From Nanosynbacter sp. (lineage in GTDB: Bacteria; Patescibacteriota; Saccharimonadia; Saccharimonadales; Saccharimonadaceae), in the NCBI GenBank assembly GCA_015257665.1, contig JABZJS010000004.1, positions 7,063 to 71,062 on the forward strand: a stretch of 64,000 nt of DNA, written 5' to 3'. Positions 53,759-62,970 of the stretch are shown piece by piece. The notes beneath the pieces were generated by a model, which saw only the letters and a list, made by a program, of their open reading frames with translations, searched no databases and was not told the origin of the DNA. Made by a program: the position numbers and the translations under genes. Every line of letters starts with the position of its first letter. Position 1 is the first letter of the stretch.

Positions 53759-54511
53759 ATGGATGGATTGGCGGGCAAAACAGTACTTATAACGGGAGCT
53801 GTAAGAGGTATCGGGCGTGCAACTGCTGAAGAGTTTGCTCATGCTGGGGCGAATGTGGTTATGAATTATAAATCATCTGCCCAGCATAGTGTACAAAAGA
53901 TAGTTCATGAGATGAGTAATCGTTACAAAGTGAAGGTTATCGCGATTCAGGCTGATGTATCTGATGAAGCTGCGGTGCAAGCTATAGCGGATCGTATAAA
54001 ATGTACTTTCTCGTCGCTTGATATCGTTGTTAATAACGCAGGAGTCATTATTGACAAACCGTATGAAGAGCACACTTTTGCGGATTATCGAACGATTTTT
54101 GATACAAATGTCTATAGTGTTCTTTTGTCGGGGAAGATCTTTGGGCGTATGATACAAGAAACTGCTGGCCAAGGATCTATAATCAATGTCGCATCGACAG
54201 CCGGGATGTTTGATTTTTATCCCGACAATATAGACTATGCTGCTAGCAAAGCGGCGGTTCAATCAATAACAAAGACACTTGCTACGCAGTATGCACCCTA
54301 TATACGAGTGAATGGTGTTGCTCCTGGTTGGGTGGACACGGACATGAATAAAGACCTCCCAAGTGATGTCATAGCAGACGCTAAAAAGCAGATTCTTCTT
54401 GGTCGTATTGCTCATCCTCGTGACATTGCACGAGTTATCGTCTTCCTTGCGAGTGATGCAGCAAGGTATATAACGGGCACCGTAATACCAGTTGATGGTG
54501 GAAGGCGATAG
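53759..54511 (+). CDS. SDR-family oxidoreductase, FabG-like
   Basis: 250 residues. Cofactor motif TGAVRGIG (12-19), VNNAGVI, active-site Ser and YAASKAA (Tyr/Lys), then VAPGWVDTDM. The fold and ending YITGTVIPVDGG are those of 3-oxoacyl reductases and many sugar or alcohol dehydrogenases. Lower GC than genes outside the block. Starts 9 bp after the Nudix gene. Confidence 0.88.
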   Translation: MDGLAGKTVLITGAVRGIGRATAEEFAHAGANVVMNYKSSAQHSVQKIVHEMSNRYKVKVIAIQADVSDEAAVQAIADRIKCTFSSLDIVVNNAGVIIDKPYEEHTFADYRTIFDTNVYSVLLSGKIFGRMIQETAGQGSIINVASTAGMFDFYPDNIDYAASKAAVQSITKTLATQYAPYIRVNGVAPGWVDTDMNKDLPSDVIADAKKQILLGRIAHPRDIARVIVFLASDAARYITGTVIPVDGGRR

Positions 54512-54514
54512 GAA

Positions 54515-55090
54515 GTGAAGCTAACAAAAACGACATATATCCTTTGCGGTGGCGCAGAGCGTTGGGCGGGTAACTTTGGTAGCTATTTGCAAAATTTCTT
54601 TGCAGGACGGCAAGATGAGCTTAGAATTCTTGATGTGTTCTTTGCTAGCCCGCATGAAGAATGGCGACAGAAGTTTGATGATTGGGCGGGCTGGTATAAT
54701 CAATATTTTCCTGTAGCGAAACGAGAATTGGCAAGCAAAAGCCATTTTGTTGAGCAAGTTCGACGCGCTCATATTATCTACGTTCACGGTGGTAGAACAA
54801 CCCGACTATTGCAAGAACTTCATGACTTCTCAGAGGTAGAACGACTACTGCGTGGCAAAGTTTATATTGGCTCATCGGCTGGAGCGAACTATCTTGCACA
54901 GCATTTTTTGAGTCATCAAGGGATTGATACTGGTTCGGCCATCTTACCAATGAATGTTGTTGTCCACTATAATGCCGATAATTCTGCGGAGCGGCGTACT
55001 GCTGCAGATGCCGATGCGCTCGCAACGGCGTTTCCTACGGTGCCAACAGTGCGACTGCGTGAAGGTGAGCATGTTCATATAGAGAGGTAA
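54515..55090 (+). CDS. Peptidase S51-like (dipeptidase E/cyanophycinase family) protein
   Basis: 191 residues from GTG 54515, 3 bp after the SDR stop. The nucleophile motif is YIGSSAGANYL (Ser121), and YVHGGRTTRLL precedes it as in S51 enzymes. The expected Glu/His partners are not obvious. Probably a small dipeptidase or an amidotransferase-like fold. Confidence 0.8.
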   Translation: MKLTKTTYILCGGAERWAGNFGSYLQNFFAGRQDELRILDVFFASPHEEWRQKFDDWAGWYNQYFPVAKRELASKSHFVEQVRRAHIIYVHGGRTTRLLQELHDFSEVERLLRGKVYIGSSAGANYLAQHFLSHQGIDTGSAILPMNVVVHYNADNSAERRTAADADALATAFPTVPTVRLREGEHVHIER

Positions 55091-55092
55091 CC

Positions 55093-55659
55093 ATGATGAG
55101 TAAATTTGACACCATGACACCAGAAGAAATTGGCCAGCTCTTTCCTATAGAGGTAGTGCCATATGCTGAACGGTGGCAACAGTTATTCATGGCTGAGGCA
55201 GCGCGGGTAAGTGATGCGCTGGGTGATGAGGTGTGCGCCATCGAGCATATTGGTAGCACGGCGGTGCCGGGTTTGGCAGCCAAACCAATCATAGATAGCC
55301 TACTCCTTGTGAAAAAGCTCGACAGTCGGGCGAAGCAGCGGCTGATAGAGAAGCTTCGCCCGCTTGGCTACGAAAATATGACTAATGCTGAGACGGAACT
55401 GACAATGGAGTTTGGCAAAGGATACGACGTGGATGATCCACTGCGCCAGAAATATCATCTCCATGTCGAGCAGGCAGAGGCGATGCCGTCGCCAAAGATT
55501 ATCTTTCGTGATCGCTTGCGGAGTAGCTGCGTCTTGCGTGAGAAGTATACCAAACTCAAACATGAGCTGGCACAGCAGTATCGACACAACAGAGAGGCAT
55601 ATACGGCGGGTAAAGCGGCCTTTGTGCGGAGCGTCTCAGATTTTCAATCGCTAAGGTAA
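55093..55659 (+). CDS. GrpB/UPF0157 nucleotidyltransferase-fold protein
   Basis: 188 residues, 2 bp after the S51 stop. The signature is VEVVPYAERW-like opening and IEHIGSTAVPGLAAKPIIDSLL, the GrpB family. It has the nucleotidyltransferase fold, usually with CoaE or alone; substrate unknown. It ends the compact SDR-S51-GrpB operon. Confidence 0.88.
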   Translation: MMSKFDTMTPEEIGQLFPIEVVPYAERWQQLFMAEAARVSDALGDEVCAIEHIGSTAVPGLAAKPIIDSLLLVKKLDSRAKQRLIEKLRPLGYENMTNAETELTMEFGKGYDVDDPLRQKYHLHVEQAEAMPSPKIIFRDRLRSSCVLREKYTKLKHELAQQYRHNREAYTAGKAAFVRSVSDFQSLR

Positions 55660-55702
55660 GTGCTGTGTCTATAGAGCAATAAGATGGTTCATATACAGCT
55701 GA

Positions 55703-55731
55703 TTGACATTGGTTTATAATTATCCTATTAT
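55703..55731 (+). promoter_or_regulatory. Promoter of the 827-residue protein gene
   Basis: TTGACA (55703-55708), 17 nt, TATTAT (55726-55731). Transcription should start at or next to the ATG at 55738, so the mRNA is leaderless. Confidence 0.75.
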
Positions 55732-55737
55732 TGTCAC

Positions 55738-58221
55738 ATGCCAAATAGAGAGACAGTAAGAAAACGCACGCTATTGCACGAGTCAAATATGCCTGCCGAT
55801 ACAAACAAGGAAGATAATACGCAAAAAGACGCACCTCCAATTGCGGCGGCGTTAGCAAAATGTAGCATTGACGCGACTGAGCTATCTTCACAAAAGAGTT
55901 ATACAGTTGAAGAGATTCAGGATTATATCAGCTGTCGAGAGCAATCTAAGCCGACTGCGCATCTTGACTTGACTACAGAGGATGCACAAAAAATGCTTGA
56001 CTCTGGAGATGAGGTGACGCTGTTGGTTGGCCTTAAGTATTTTGGTCAACTCGACCCCACTATTGCGCAGCAGATATGTGATATTGGTTCAATTGCAGTG
56101 CCTTTTCGGCTCAAACAATTCCCCGGCGTTGATTATGATGATATCACAAAGCGCATGACACGGGCAGGTCACAAATGGGTGTCTCAGGTTGGCCTGGAAA
56201 ACTTTACAGAATTAAACGATGAATTAGCACACCGAATGGTTGAAGCAGGGGAGGGGGGCTTAGCTTTACGTAGAGAAGAGGTGCAGATTGCTGATGTAGA
56301 TAGTGTGCTGTGTCATATGATAGATTATGGCGATGTTGATGACGTACTTATGGCAATAAATAGCCCGCAAGAAGATAGATGGAATAGTATTGATATTACA
56401 AAAGTGGTAAGTTATATTGCTCGGCATAAAGGGCTAAATGAGGATGATCTTGAGCGTATTATAAAGAACAACCCTAGTGTTGATCGCACAACCGTCTCGC
56501 TTGCACTTATTGACCATGGTTCAGCCGATATGGTCTTTACAATGCTTGATAGCATGGCTGTTGATCAACAGAGATTTGCTGTTGGGTTGGCTGATCGCTA
56601 TGAAGTGCTTCTCGAATCAGACGTTTCTGATGAGACATTTGCTCGGTGTGGCGAACTTATGGGAGACAAGCGTCCTGATTCTATGGTGCGAGCAGAAGAA
56701 TTCTTTGGTTCAGCAACAGTTTCACGGGTGAAACTACTTCAAGAGATGCTTGATGGTAATATCCCGGATACAGTACGTCAGCTTGGTGTTACATCAGCAG
56801 GAGAGGCTGGTATTACTGAGTTACGGAGTGTGATTGAAACATTTCGACAAGCTTTTCAGGCGGCAGAGCTTGATGAGGTTTATACAAAACAGCTTGAGGA
56901 ATCGCCAGTTTTACGTGATGTTCTCATGACATTAACGGGCTATAAAGGTTCTCGTTGGGGTGGCAATAGTGATGCAGGGTTACAGGAAAAGATTCGTTAT
57001 CACAACCAAGCAGCCGAAGACGGTCGCATTGCTGTCATGAAGGAATTCTATCAGCCAAGTGATGTTTACAATATAGCAACCGTTGCTGGTAAGAAAGAAC
57101 GTATAGGTTGGACTCCAGACGTTATTGAACGCTATGATGTATTACGAAATGACATTATGCACGCTCGCGCCCTAACGGGCCCTCAAGGTGGCGGTATGCG
57201 TCAAGCAATCGATGAGTTGCGCGCTGATATCTCTGTTGAACTAGAAGATTTACAATATCGTATTGATACTACTGACAATAATGATCCAAAAGCAAATATC
57301 AAGGTCAGCAATCTTAAGCGTCGCAAGGATGCTCTCCGGAAGTATGTCGAGCAAGTTCAACAAGGAGATTTTGCTGATACGACCCGCTTTGTAATGGATT
57401 CCCCGGCTGACTTTACGCGAGGGTTTCAAGAGCTACAACCGTATAAGAGCTTACATCAGTCGATGCGTCGACTAGTTTACGCCTGGGCGATGCGCAAACA
57501 GCCAAATCAACGTCGTGAGATGGCCGGTCTGAGTGTCCAGCCGTCGATTGAATCACTAGCAAGTATGCGTGAGTTTATAGAGCATATTGTTAATCAAGAA
57601 GTATATGGCCAGTATTTTAGCGATAAGAAGCAAGCAAATAAGTTTAAACAGATGAACAGTACCCGTGCTCTTGAAGAGGCAATGAATCTGCACCAGCAAA
57701 AAGCCGAACGACTCGGCACGACTACTCTACAGTTTATTCCAACAAGAGGCATACTGATGGAGATGTCGGGACAAATTGCCGATGCATGCTGGGCTGATAA
57801 ATACGATTCATTAGCGGAAGATTTTCCGAACTTTACTTCGCTTATGATTAAAGCACGACCTGGCAAGAAAAATGAGCGGATCGTTGGTGCAGCAATGCTT
57901 ATCGAAACACATGATAGTCAAACGGGAGATGACGTGCTATTAGTACGTGGACTTAATCCAACAGAGAACTATATCCACAAAATAGATGTTGGCGAGTTTT
58001 ATAATGCTATTGTAGATTACGTATCAAAGGTAGCCGAGGCGGCTGGTGCAAAACCCGCCATCGTTATTGATGATCATAGTGGCGGATCAACGACAAATAG
58101 GCCAACGCTTTATGGCTATATTCGTGCTCAGCAGCCGACACTGCCGAAAGTCTCGGTACCCCGCGATGAAACATTCTTCAACACATATGATGTCTCAAGT
58201 AAAAGCCATCTCGTTCGCTAA
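55738..58221 (+). CDS. Large uncharacterised protein, 827 residues
   Basis: No signal, membrane helix or cysteine clusters. The N-terminal 40 residues are polar. Residues 70-300 have an irregular helical repeat (LTTEDAQKMLDSGDEVTLLVGLKYFG, in part; IAQQICDIGSIAVPFRLK), HEAT-like in look. The middle (470-600) is helical and coiled-coil-like (ELRADISVELEDLQYRI). The C-terminal 200 residues have an alpha/beta appearance (RIVGAAMLIETHDSQTGDD, LLVRGLNPTENYI) and could be an acetyltransferase-like fold, though that is weak. GC is lower than the flanks. ATG 55789 is an alternative start, but the promoter favours 55738. Function unknown. Confidence 0.75.
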   Translation: MPNRETVRKRTLLHESNMPADTNKEDNTQKDAPPIAAALAKCSIDATELSSQKSYTVEEIQDYISCREQSKPTAHLDLTTEDAQKMLDSGDEVTLLVGLKYFGQLDPTIAQQICDIGSIAVPFRLKQFPGVDYDDITKRMTRAGHKWVSQVGLENFTELNDELAHRMVEAGEGGLALRREEVQIADVDSVLCHMIDYGDVDDVLMAINSPQEDRWNSIDITKVVSYIARHKGLNEDDLERIIKNNPSVDRTTVSLALIDHGSADMVFTMLDSMAVDQQRFAVGLADRYEVLLESDVSDETFARCGELMGDKRPDSMVRAEEFFGSATVSRVKLLQEMLDGNIPDTVRQLGVTSAGEAGITELRSVIETFRQAFQAAELDEVYTKQLEESPVLRDVLMTLTGYKGSRWGGNSDAGLQEKIRYHNQAAEDGRIAVMKEFYQPSDVYNIATVAGKKERIGWTPDVIERYDVLRNDIMHARALTGPQGGGMRQAIDELRADISVELEDLQYRIDTTDNNDPKANIKVSNLKRRKDALRKYVEQVQQGDFADTTRFVMDSPADFTRGFQELQPYKSLHQSMRRLVYAWAMRKQPNQRREMAGLSVQPSIESLASMREFIEHIVNQEVYGQYFSDKKQANKFKQMNSTRALEEAMNLHQQKAERLGTTTLQFIPTRGILMEMSGQIADACWADKYDSLAEDFPNFTSLMIKARPGKKNERIVGAAMLIETHDSQTGDDVLLVRGLNPTENYIHKIDVGEFYNAIVDYVSKVAEAAGAKPAIVIDDHSGGSTTNRPTLYGYIRAQQPTLPKVSVPRDETFFNTYDVSSKSHLVR

Positions 58222-58308
58222 TACCCTCATCCTCACTTGCAAGAATACTTCCTGAACTTCCATGTGACAGAATGCTACGATTAGTCGCACAACTTAAGAA
58301 GTGTCTGA

Positions 58309-58488
58309 ATGTATAGTGTGCAGTATGCTGCAAAAAAGCTTGGAATTGTGATAAAAAAGTATAGGGTGATTGATGGCTATAGGCCAGTGTTTTGCCTCTC
58401 GCCTAAGCAGTTCTCGCAGATTCAGCACCACCGCGAAAAGCGTCTTAATCCATCTGCAGAGCATAAGAGTTTCTCGCAAGAAGGGTAA
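58309..58488 (+). CDS. Possible 59-residue basic protein next to the lepA 3' half
   Basis: ATG 58309 directly follows an in-frame TGA. The product starts YSVQYAAKKLGIVIKKYRV, like the first helices of MerR/excisionase-type helix-turn-helix proteins, then continues CLSPKQFSQIQHHREKR. It lies 36 bp before lepA-C. RBS weak. It may be a real DNA-binding protein or a relic. Confidence 0.4.
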   Translation: MYSVQYAAKKLGIVIKKYRVIDGYRPVFCLSPKQFSQIQHHREKRLNPSAEHKSFSQEG

Positions 58489-58524
58489 TTCTCCTCTGTC
58501 GCAAAACTTGCTATAATATCAAAC

Positions 58525-59484
58525 ATGACAGCGATAACCGTCCAGCCCCTCCCTGGCTACAAAGAGGTCAAGCCCTTCGTCTATGCGGGCTTTTTCCCGG
58601 TGTCCAACGAAGATTACAATGACCTGAAGGAGGCGATTGAGCGGCTGAGCCTGAGCGATAGTGCGCTGCAGTTCGAGCCAGAGAACTCGCCAGTGCTGGG
58701 TTATGGCGTGCGGATTGGCTTCCTTGGCCTCTTGCATATGGATATCATTCGCGAGCGGCTCGAGCGTGAGTATAATCTAGACCTCATCGTTACCAATCCG
58801 AGTACTGATTATCAAGTCAGCCTAACCAACGGTGATGAGCTAGATATCAAGTCTGCTAGCGAATTGCCCGACCCAGCCCAGATCAAGGAGATTCGCGAGC
58901 CGTGGATTGATGGTGAGATCGTTGTGCCTCAAGATTACATCGGCGCGGTGATCCAGCTCATCGTTAGTAAACGCGGCCGGCAAAAGAACCTCAGCTACAT
59001 CGACGAGCGTGCCCTCATCTCCTTTGCGGCACCACTGGCAAATCTCCTGACGGATTTTTATGACCAACTCAAGTCGGTGACCAGTGGCTATGGGTCGTTT
59101 AATTATGAACTACGGGGCTACCAAGCAGAGGATTTGGTGCGCGTGGATTTCTACGTGGCGGGCGAGATGGTTGATGCGCTCAGCGTTATGTGTCACCGCT
59201 CGGAGTCGCAGCGGCTGGGGCGCGAGGTGGTGAAGAAGCTCAAGGATGTCGTGCCGCGCCAGAGCTTTGAGGTGGCACTGCAGGCGGCGATTGGTGGGAA
59301 GTTTATTGCCCGCGAAAATATTGGTGCCTACCGCAAAGATGTCACTGGCTATCTCTACGGCGGTGATGTGAGCCGCAAGAAGAAGCTCCTCGCCAAGCAA
59401 GCTCGCGGCAAGAAACGCATGAAACGCTTTGGTAAAGTCGACATCCCCAGCGAAGCCTTTACAGTAATGCTCAAGCGAGATTAG
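58525..59484 (+). CDS. lepA: Elongation factor 4 (LepA), C-terminal half: domains III, IV/V-like and CTD
   Basis: 319 residues. MTAITVQ is followed by PLPGYKEVKPFVYAGFFPVSNEDY, the start of EF4 domain III. Next come GFLGLLHMDIIRERLEREY, MVRVDF-type segments (EDLVRVDFYVAGE) and the EF4-specific C-terminus with YGGDVSRKKKLLAKQ...KKRMKRFGKV...PSEAF. All expected parts are present. TATAAT (58512-58517) is 7 nt before the ATG. The GTPase half is 8 kb upstream at 49535. Confidence 0.93.
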   Translation: MTAITVQPLPGYKEVKPFVYAGFFPVSNEDYNDLKEAIERLSLSDSALQFEPENSPVLGYGVRIGFLGLLHMDIIRERLEREYNLDLIVTNPSTDYQVSLTNGDELDIKSASELPDPAQIKEIREPWIDGEIVVPQDYIGAVIQLIVSKRGRQKNLSYIDERALISFAAPLANLLTDFYDQLKSVTSGYGSFNYELRGYQAEDLVRVDFYVAGEMVDALSVMCHRSESQRLGREVVKKLKDVVPRQSFEVALQAAIGGKFIARENIGAYRKDVTGYLYGGDVSRKKKLLAKQARGKKRMKRFGKVDIPSEAFTVMLKRD

Positions 59485-59534
59485 TCGCAAGGCGTGTAAT
59501 CGTCTCACCTATTGTGTGCTATCATAAATATGAT

Positions 59535-60266
59535 ATGACTATGACGAATCTTCAATCACTTATCGAACAGTATCAGCCAACCGAGGCAGTGCGCCAGCTT
59601 GTGTGTGACACAAGGATAGTGTTACTCGTTGGTATCTCTGGGGCAGGCAAGGATACGACTAAGCAGCGGTTGCTCACGAGCACCGAGTTTGCCGATATCG
59701 TCTCGTACACCACCCGTCAGCCTCGCCAAAACAAAGGTGCGTGGGAGCAAAAGGGGGTCGACTATCATTATATCGATGAAGCAACTGCCGCAGAGCTGTT
59801 GCAGAGCCGTGCCTTTGTAGAGGCAAAGTTTGTCCATGGAACACTCTATGGTACAGGGGTCAGGCAGATTCAGGATATTCGCGATGCAGGTAAGATTGCG
59901 GTCACGGATATTGATGTGCAGGGTGTTGATGAGTACAAGAAGCTCTCCCCAGGCGTGGTCGCGATATTCCTCTTGCCACCGAACTTCCAAGAGTGGCAGC
60001 GGCGCCTCAGTGTGCGCTATACCTCGCAGGCGGAGTTTGATCGTGAGTGGCCCAAGCGCTACACCAGTGCAATTCGCGAGATCACCCATGCACTCGAAGT
60101 CCCATACTACCACTTCGTCATCAACGATGATATCGACGAGACGGCGCGCATTGTGCGGGCGATTGCCTCCAAGCCAGATGTGTATAATCGCAAGGATGAC
60201 GAAGCTCGCTTGGCGGCGCGAGACTTGCTCGATAGCCTCTTGCGCGAGCATCCGGAGCATGTATGA
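59535..60266 (+). CDS. Guanylate kinase-like P-loop protein
   Basis: 243 residues from ATG 59535. P-loop GISGAGKDT (about 33-41), then YTTRQPR, KGVDYHYI and VEAKFVHGTLYGT: the guanylate kinase pattern (nucleotide-binding Tyr/Glu). It is longer than Gmk (about 205) by a helical C-terminal extension, and has Asp rather than Ser after the P-loop Lys. ATGA overlap with the LssY_C gene. Gmk or a kinase for a related nucleotide. Confidence 0.82.
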   Translation: MTMTNLQSLIEQYQPTEAVRQLVCDTRIVLLVGISGAGKDTTKQRLLTSTEFADIVSYTTRQPRQNKGAWEQKGVDYHYIDEATAAELLQSRAFVEAKFVHGTLYGTGVRQIQDIRDAGKIAVTDIDVQGVDEYKKLSPGVVAIFLLPPNFQEWQRRLSVRYTSQAEFDREWPKRYTSAIREITHALEVPYYHFVINDDIDETARIVRAIASKPDVYNRKDDEARLAARDLLDSLLREHPEHV

Positions 60267-61690
60267 GTAAGCTAGCCACGCATGCTGCTGAGCTAGGTGA
60301 TGCTGAGCATAAGCAACGTTCATCCCTGGCGCTGCGCCGGCCAGTGTGGTCGCCCACGGCGTTGGTCGATCAAGGGTTCTTTATTTTTGCGGGGGTGGCA
60401 TCGTTTTGGTTTGTGTGGTTGGTGTGGCGCGAGGGTTGGCACACTGGTGGCTGGTGGCTGGTGGGGTTCTTTGCTGTGGTGTGGGTGATAACGGCGTATT
60501 TTGCGTTGCCGCGCTTGCACCGTATCTTAAGCAGTATTTATGTGCCCAATTATTTCATTGGCCGAACACGTACCACAGATGGCCTCCTCGGAGATCCGGT
60601 CAATCTCGCCTTTCGTGGTAGCGAGGCCCAGTTGCATCGCGCCATGACGGCCGCCGGCTGGGCGCTGGCTGATGACGTGACGGTGCGCTCGTCGTGGCGG
60701 ATTATCCTCGCCACACTGACCCGCCGCAGCTATCCTAATGCACCAGTCTCGCCCCTAGTGCTGTTTGGCAGGCAGCAGGACTTTGCCTACCAACAGGAGA
60801 TTGATGGCAACCCAGGCAAGCGTCACCACGTGCGCTTTTGGCGCTGCCCCCAGGGGTGGTTGCTGCCCGGTGGGCATCAGGTGGACTGGCTGGCGGCTGG
60901 TACGTACGACAAGAGTGTGGGGTTATCAATTTTTACCTTGCAAGTGACGCACAAGATCGACGAAAATACCGACATTGAGCGCGACTACGTCGTTAAGACA
61001 GTCACGCGTGCGCTTCGTTCGATTGAGCTGACAGTGCTGGAGGACTTCTCAACGGGCTACCACTCGCGCAACGGAGGTGGAGATAACATTATTACCGATG
61101 GCGATCTGCCTGTCATCGAGCTTGGCCGTGTCCGTGCCAAGGCAAGCGAAGACGAGGACATGCCTTCCGATCTGATTCTCGATGCAACGGCGCACGAGAC
61201 TATGCCCGATGAGCACGCCACCCTCATGTCGCAATTTTTGAGCCGCCGCCCACCGCAGATCGCCCTTGGGATTATTATGATTGGCCTGGCGATTGCTGTG
61301 GCCACGATGAGCACCTTCTTCGAGATTCTCAACTTTAGCCACTTGCGCATGGAGGTGGTGCGGATCTTTCACGAGAGTGGCTTGCCGCTGCAGAGTATTG
61401 AGAGTGCGACACATATCGTGGCGACTATCTCAGCCATTGTATCGACAACGTGGATTGGCATCGTGATTTTTCTTGCCGGGCTAACCTTCCGCGGCAGCGA
61501 TCGCTCGCGGATTTTGCTGATGAGCATCGCCAGCCTCGCAGCGGTAATTAGTTCATTTGGGCTGACCATTGGCAGAGTCACATGGTCGGCCGCTGGCACG
61601 TTGCTCTTCATTGGTGTCAACATCATCATCGTGCTCATGTTCTCCACCGACGCTGCCCGGCGCTTCACGCGGGCACGCAGTGGGAAGTAA
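60263..61690 (+). CDS. Membrane protein with LssY C-terminal-type domain
   Basis: 475 residues. Two N-terminal helices (about 34-50 and 58-76), then a large soluble domain (about 95-275) with YFIGRTRTTDGLLGDPVNLAF and HRAMTAAGWALADD, the LssY_C pattern. Four C-terminal helices follow (about 330-470). LssY_C is often fused to PAP2 phosphatases; here no PAP2 is present. Role in the envelope is likely; substrate unknown. Confidence 0.78.
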   Translation: MSKLATHAAELGDAEHKQRSSLALRRPVWSPTALVDQGFFIFAGVASFWFVWLVWREGWHTGGWWLVGFFAVVWVITAYFALPRLHRILSSIYVPNYFIGRTRTTDGLLGDPVNLAFRGSEAQLHRAMTAAGWALADDVTVRSSWRIILATLTRRSYPNAPVSPLVLFGRQQDFAYQQEIDGNPGKRHHVRFWRCPQGWLLPGGHQVDWLAAGTYDKSVGLSIFTLQVTHKIDENTDIERDYVVKTVTRALRSIELTVLEDFSTGYHSRNGGGDNIITDGDLPVIELGRVRAKASEDEDMPSDLILDATAHETMPDEHATLMSQFLSRRPPQIALGIIMIGLAIAVATMSTFFEILNFSHLRMEVVRIFHESGLPLQSIESATHIVATISAIVSTTWIGIVIFLAGLTFRGSDRSRILLMSIASLAAVISSFGLTIGRVTWSAAGTLLFIGVNIIIVLMFSTDAARRFTRARSGK

Positions 61691-61857
61691 TGGTCGCAAA
61701 TTTGTAGGTTATACCCGGTACTGTTGCGCTGTTTCTACTCTGGTATGGTGAGAGAGGATAGGCTGCTTCATCTGATGGAGCTGCTATCGATCGCAATAAT
61801 TAGCTCCAGCCTCAGGGATAAGATCTGAATAATCACGAATAATATTTACCCCTATCA

Positions 61858-62496
61858 ATGTTCCAAGGAAGAGGTGATGACAACGAGAGGTGTGAGAGCT
61901 GCCAGAGTTTTGGCAGCTCAAATTTACTCAGATTGACAACAGGGCAAAAAATCGCTACACTACCTGATATTGTGACAGAGCAGTTTGATGATATTGCCAG
62001 ACAAATTGATACTGGCCCAGATTATAATGATGTAATTCCCAGACAGTGTTGGGACTGTCCGCAGTACCGAGAGATAAGAGATGCAATCGAGCTTCTAGAA
62101 ACAGCTCGCAAGGCGCTCGCTAACACGGGGTTTCGGGCAAATCAGGAAGACATAACTGAATACTTGCAGGCGCATGGAAAAGCTGAGGATGAGATAGATG
62201 ATATTCTTAAAAACTCGGAGCAGACGGAAAAAGTTCGAAGTGAGATACGGAAGGAATTAGCGGCAAAATATAATTATTATAGCGATATACTTGATATACT
62301 TTGCTCGCGGCAGTCGGTGCAAGAAAATGATGATTGCCCTGGGCCTGTAGAATGTACGAGTGAAGATAAAACTATAGTCGTAAAGGTGTGCGGCTCACCC
62401 ACTATGCCTGGCGGGGAGAGTAATGAAGCAGCGACAGTTCATCGTACTGGCAGAGGTGAGCAGGACTTATCTGAATTAGACACCTCCGACCAATAG
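61858..62496 (+). CDS. Uncharacterised CxxC protein
   Basis: 212 residues. CESC (about 13-16) and CWDC (about 63-66) could bind zinc. The motif IPRQCWDCPQYREIRDAIEL is shared with the next gene (IPKQCYGCPRAAELRRRI). Middle helical and acidic, C-terminus low in complexity. No family recognised. AAGGAAGAGG lies after, not before, the ATG, so the start is uncertain. Confidence 0.6.
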   Translation: MFQGRGDDNERCESCQSFGSSNLLRLTTGQKIATLPDIVTEQFDDIARQIDTGPDYNDVIPRQCWDCPQYREIRDAIELLETARKALANTGFRANQEDITEYLQAHGKAEDEIDDILKNSEQTEKVRSEIRKELAAKYNYYSDILDILCSRQSVQENDDCPGPVECTSEDKTIVVKVCGSPTMPGGESNEAATVHRTGRGEQDLSELDTSDQ

Positions 62497-62546
62497 CAGC
62501 CTATTTTGCCAATAAATAACTACAGAGGGATATACATAACACGCTA

Positions 62547-62855
62547 ATGGCATCAGACAAAGAACGAGAATTTTATGGTATTGTGGAGGGGCTTGATGAG
62601 CCAGAGATATCTGCGGCTTCTTATATCCCCAAGCAGTGCTATGGCTGCCCGCGAGCAGCCGAGCTGCGCCGCAGGATAGCGATGACGGCTTGGACGTATA
62701 GTGAGCTCTGGAAAAATTGCTTTGATATTGCAGATGGCGACCCTGACCTGGGTAAGGCCATCGTGCGTGCTATGGATCGGCTCAAGCAGCAGAATCTGCA
62801 GGCAAGAGATGAGCTGAGCCAGCTCATTGCTCACTGTAAGGAGCGCCAGTCGTGA
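62547..62855 (+). CDS. Uncharacterised CxxC protein related to the preceding gene
   Basis: 102 residues. IPKQCYGCPRAAELRRRI (about 27-44) resembles the motif in the gene 50 bp upstream, so both belong to one small family. The rest is helical. Perhaps a zinc-bound nucleic-acid or protein-interaction module. Confidence 0.62.
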   Translation: MASDKEREFYGIVEGLDEPEISAASYIPKQCYGCPRAAELRRRIAMTAWTYSELWKNCFDIADGDPDLGKAIVRAMDRLKQQNLQARDELSQLIAHCKERQS

Positions 62856-62970
62856 TAGGAAAAAATAGTAAGAAGAAAGACAGGTTAACAGAGGTAGAGA
62901 TTATTGCATGTATGTCGCTATCGCTCCTGTGTCGCGATTTCGACGACCAAGGAGTGGAGGGTAACTCTCT

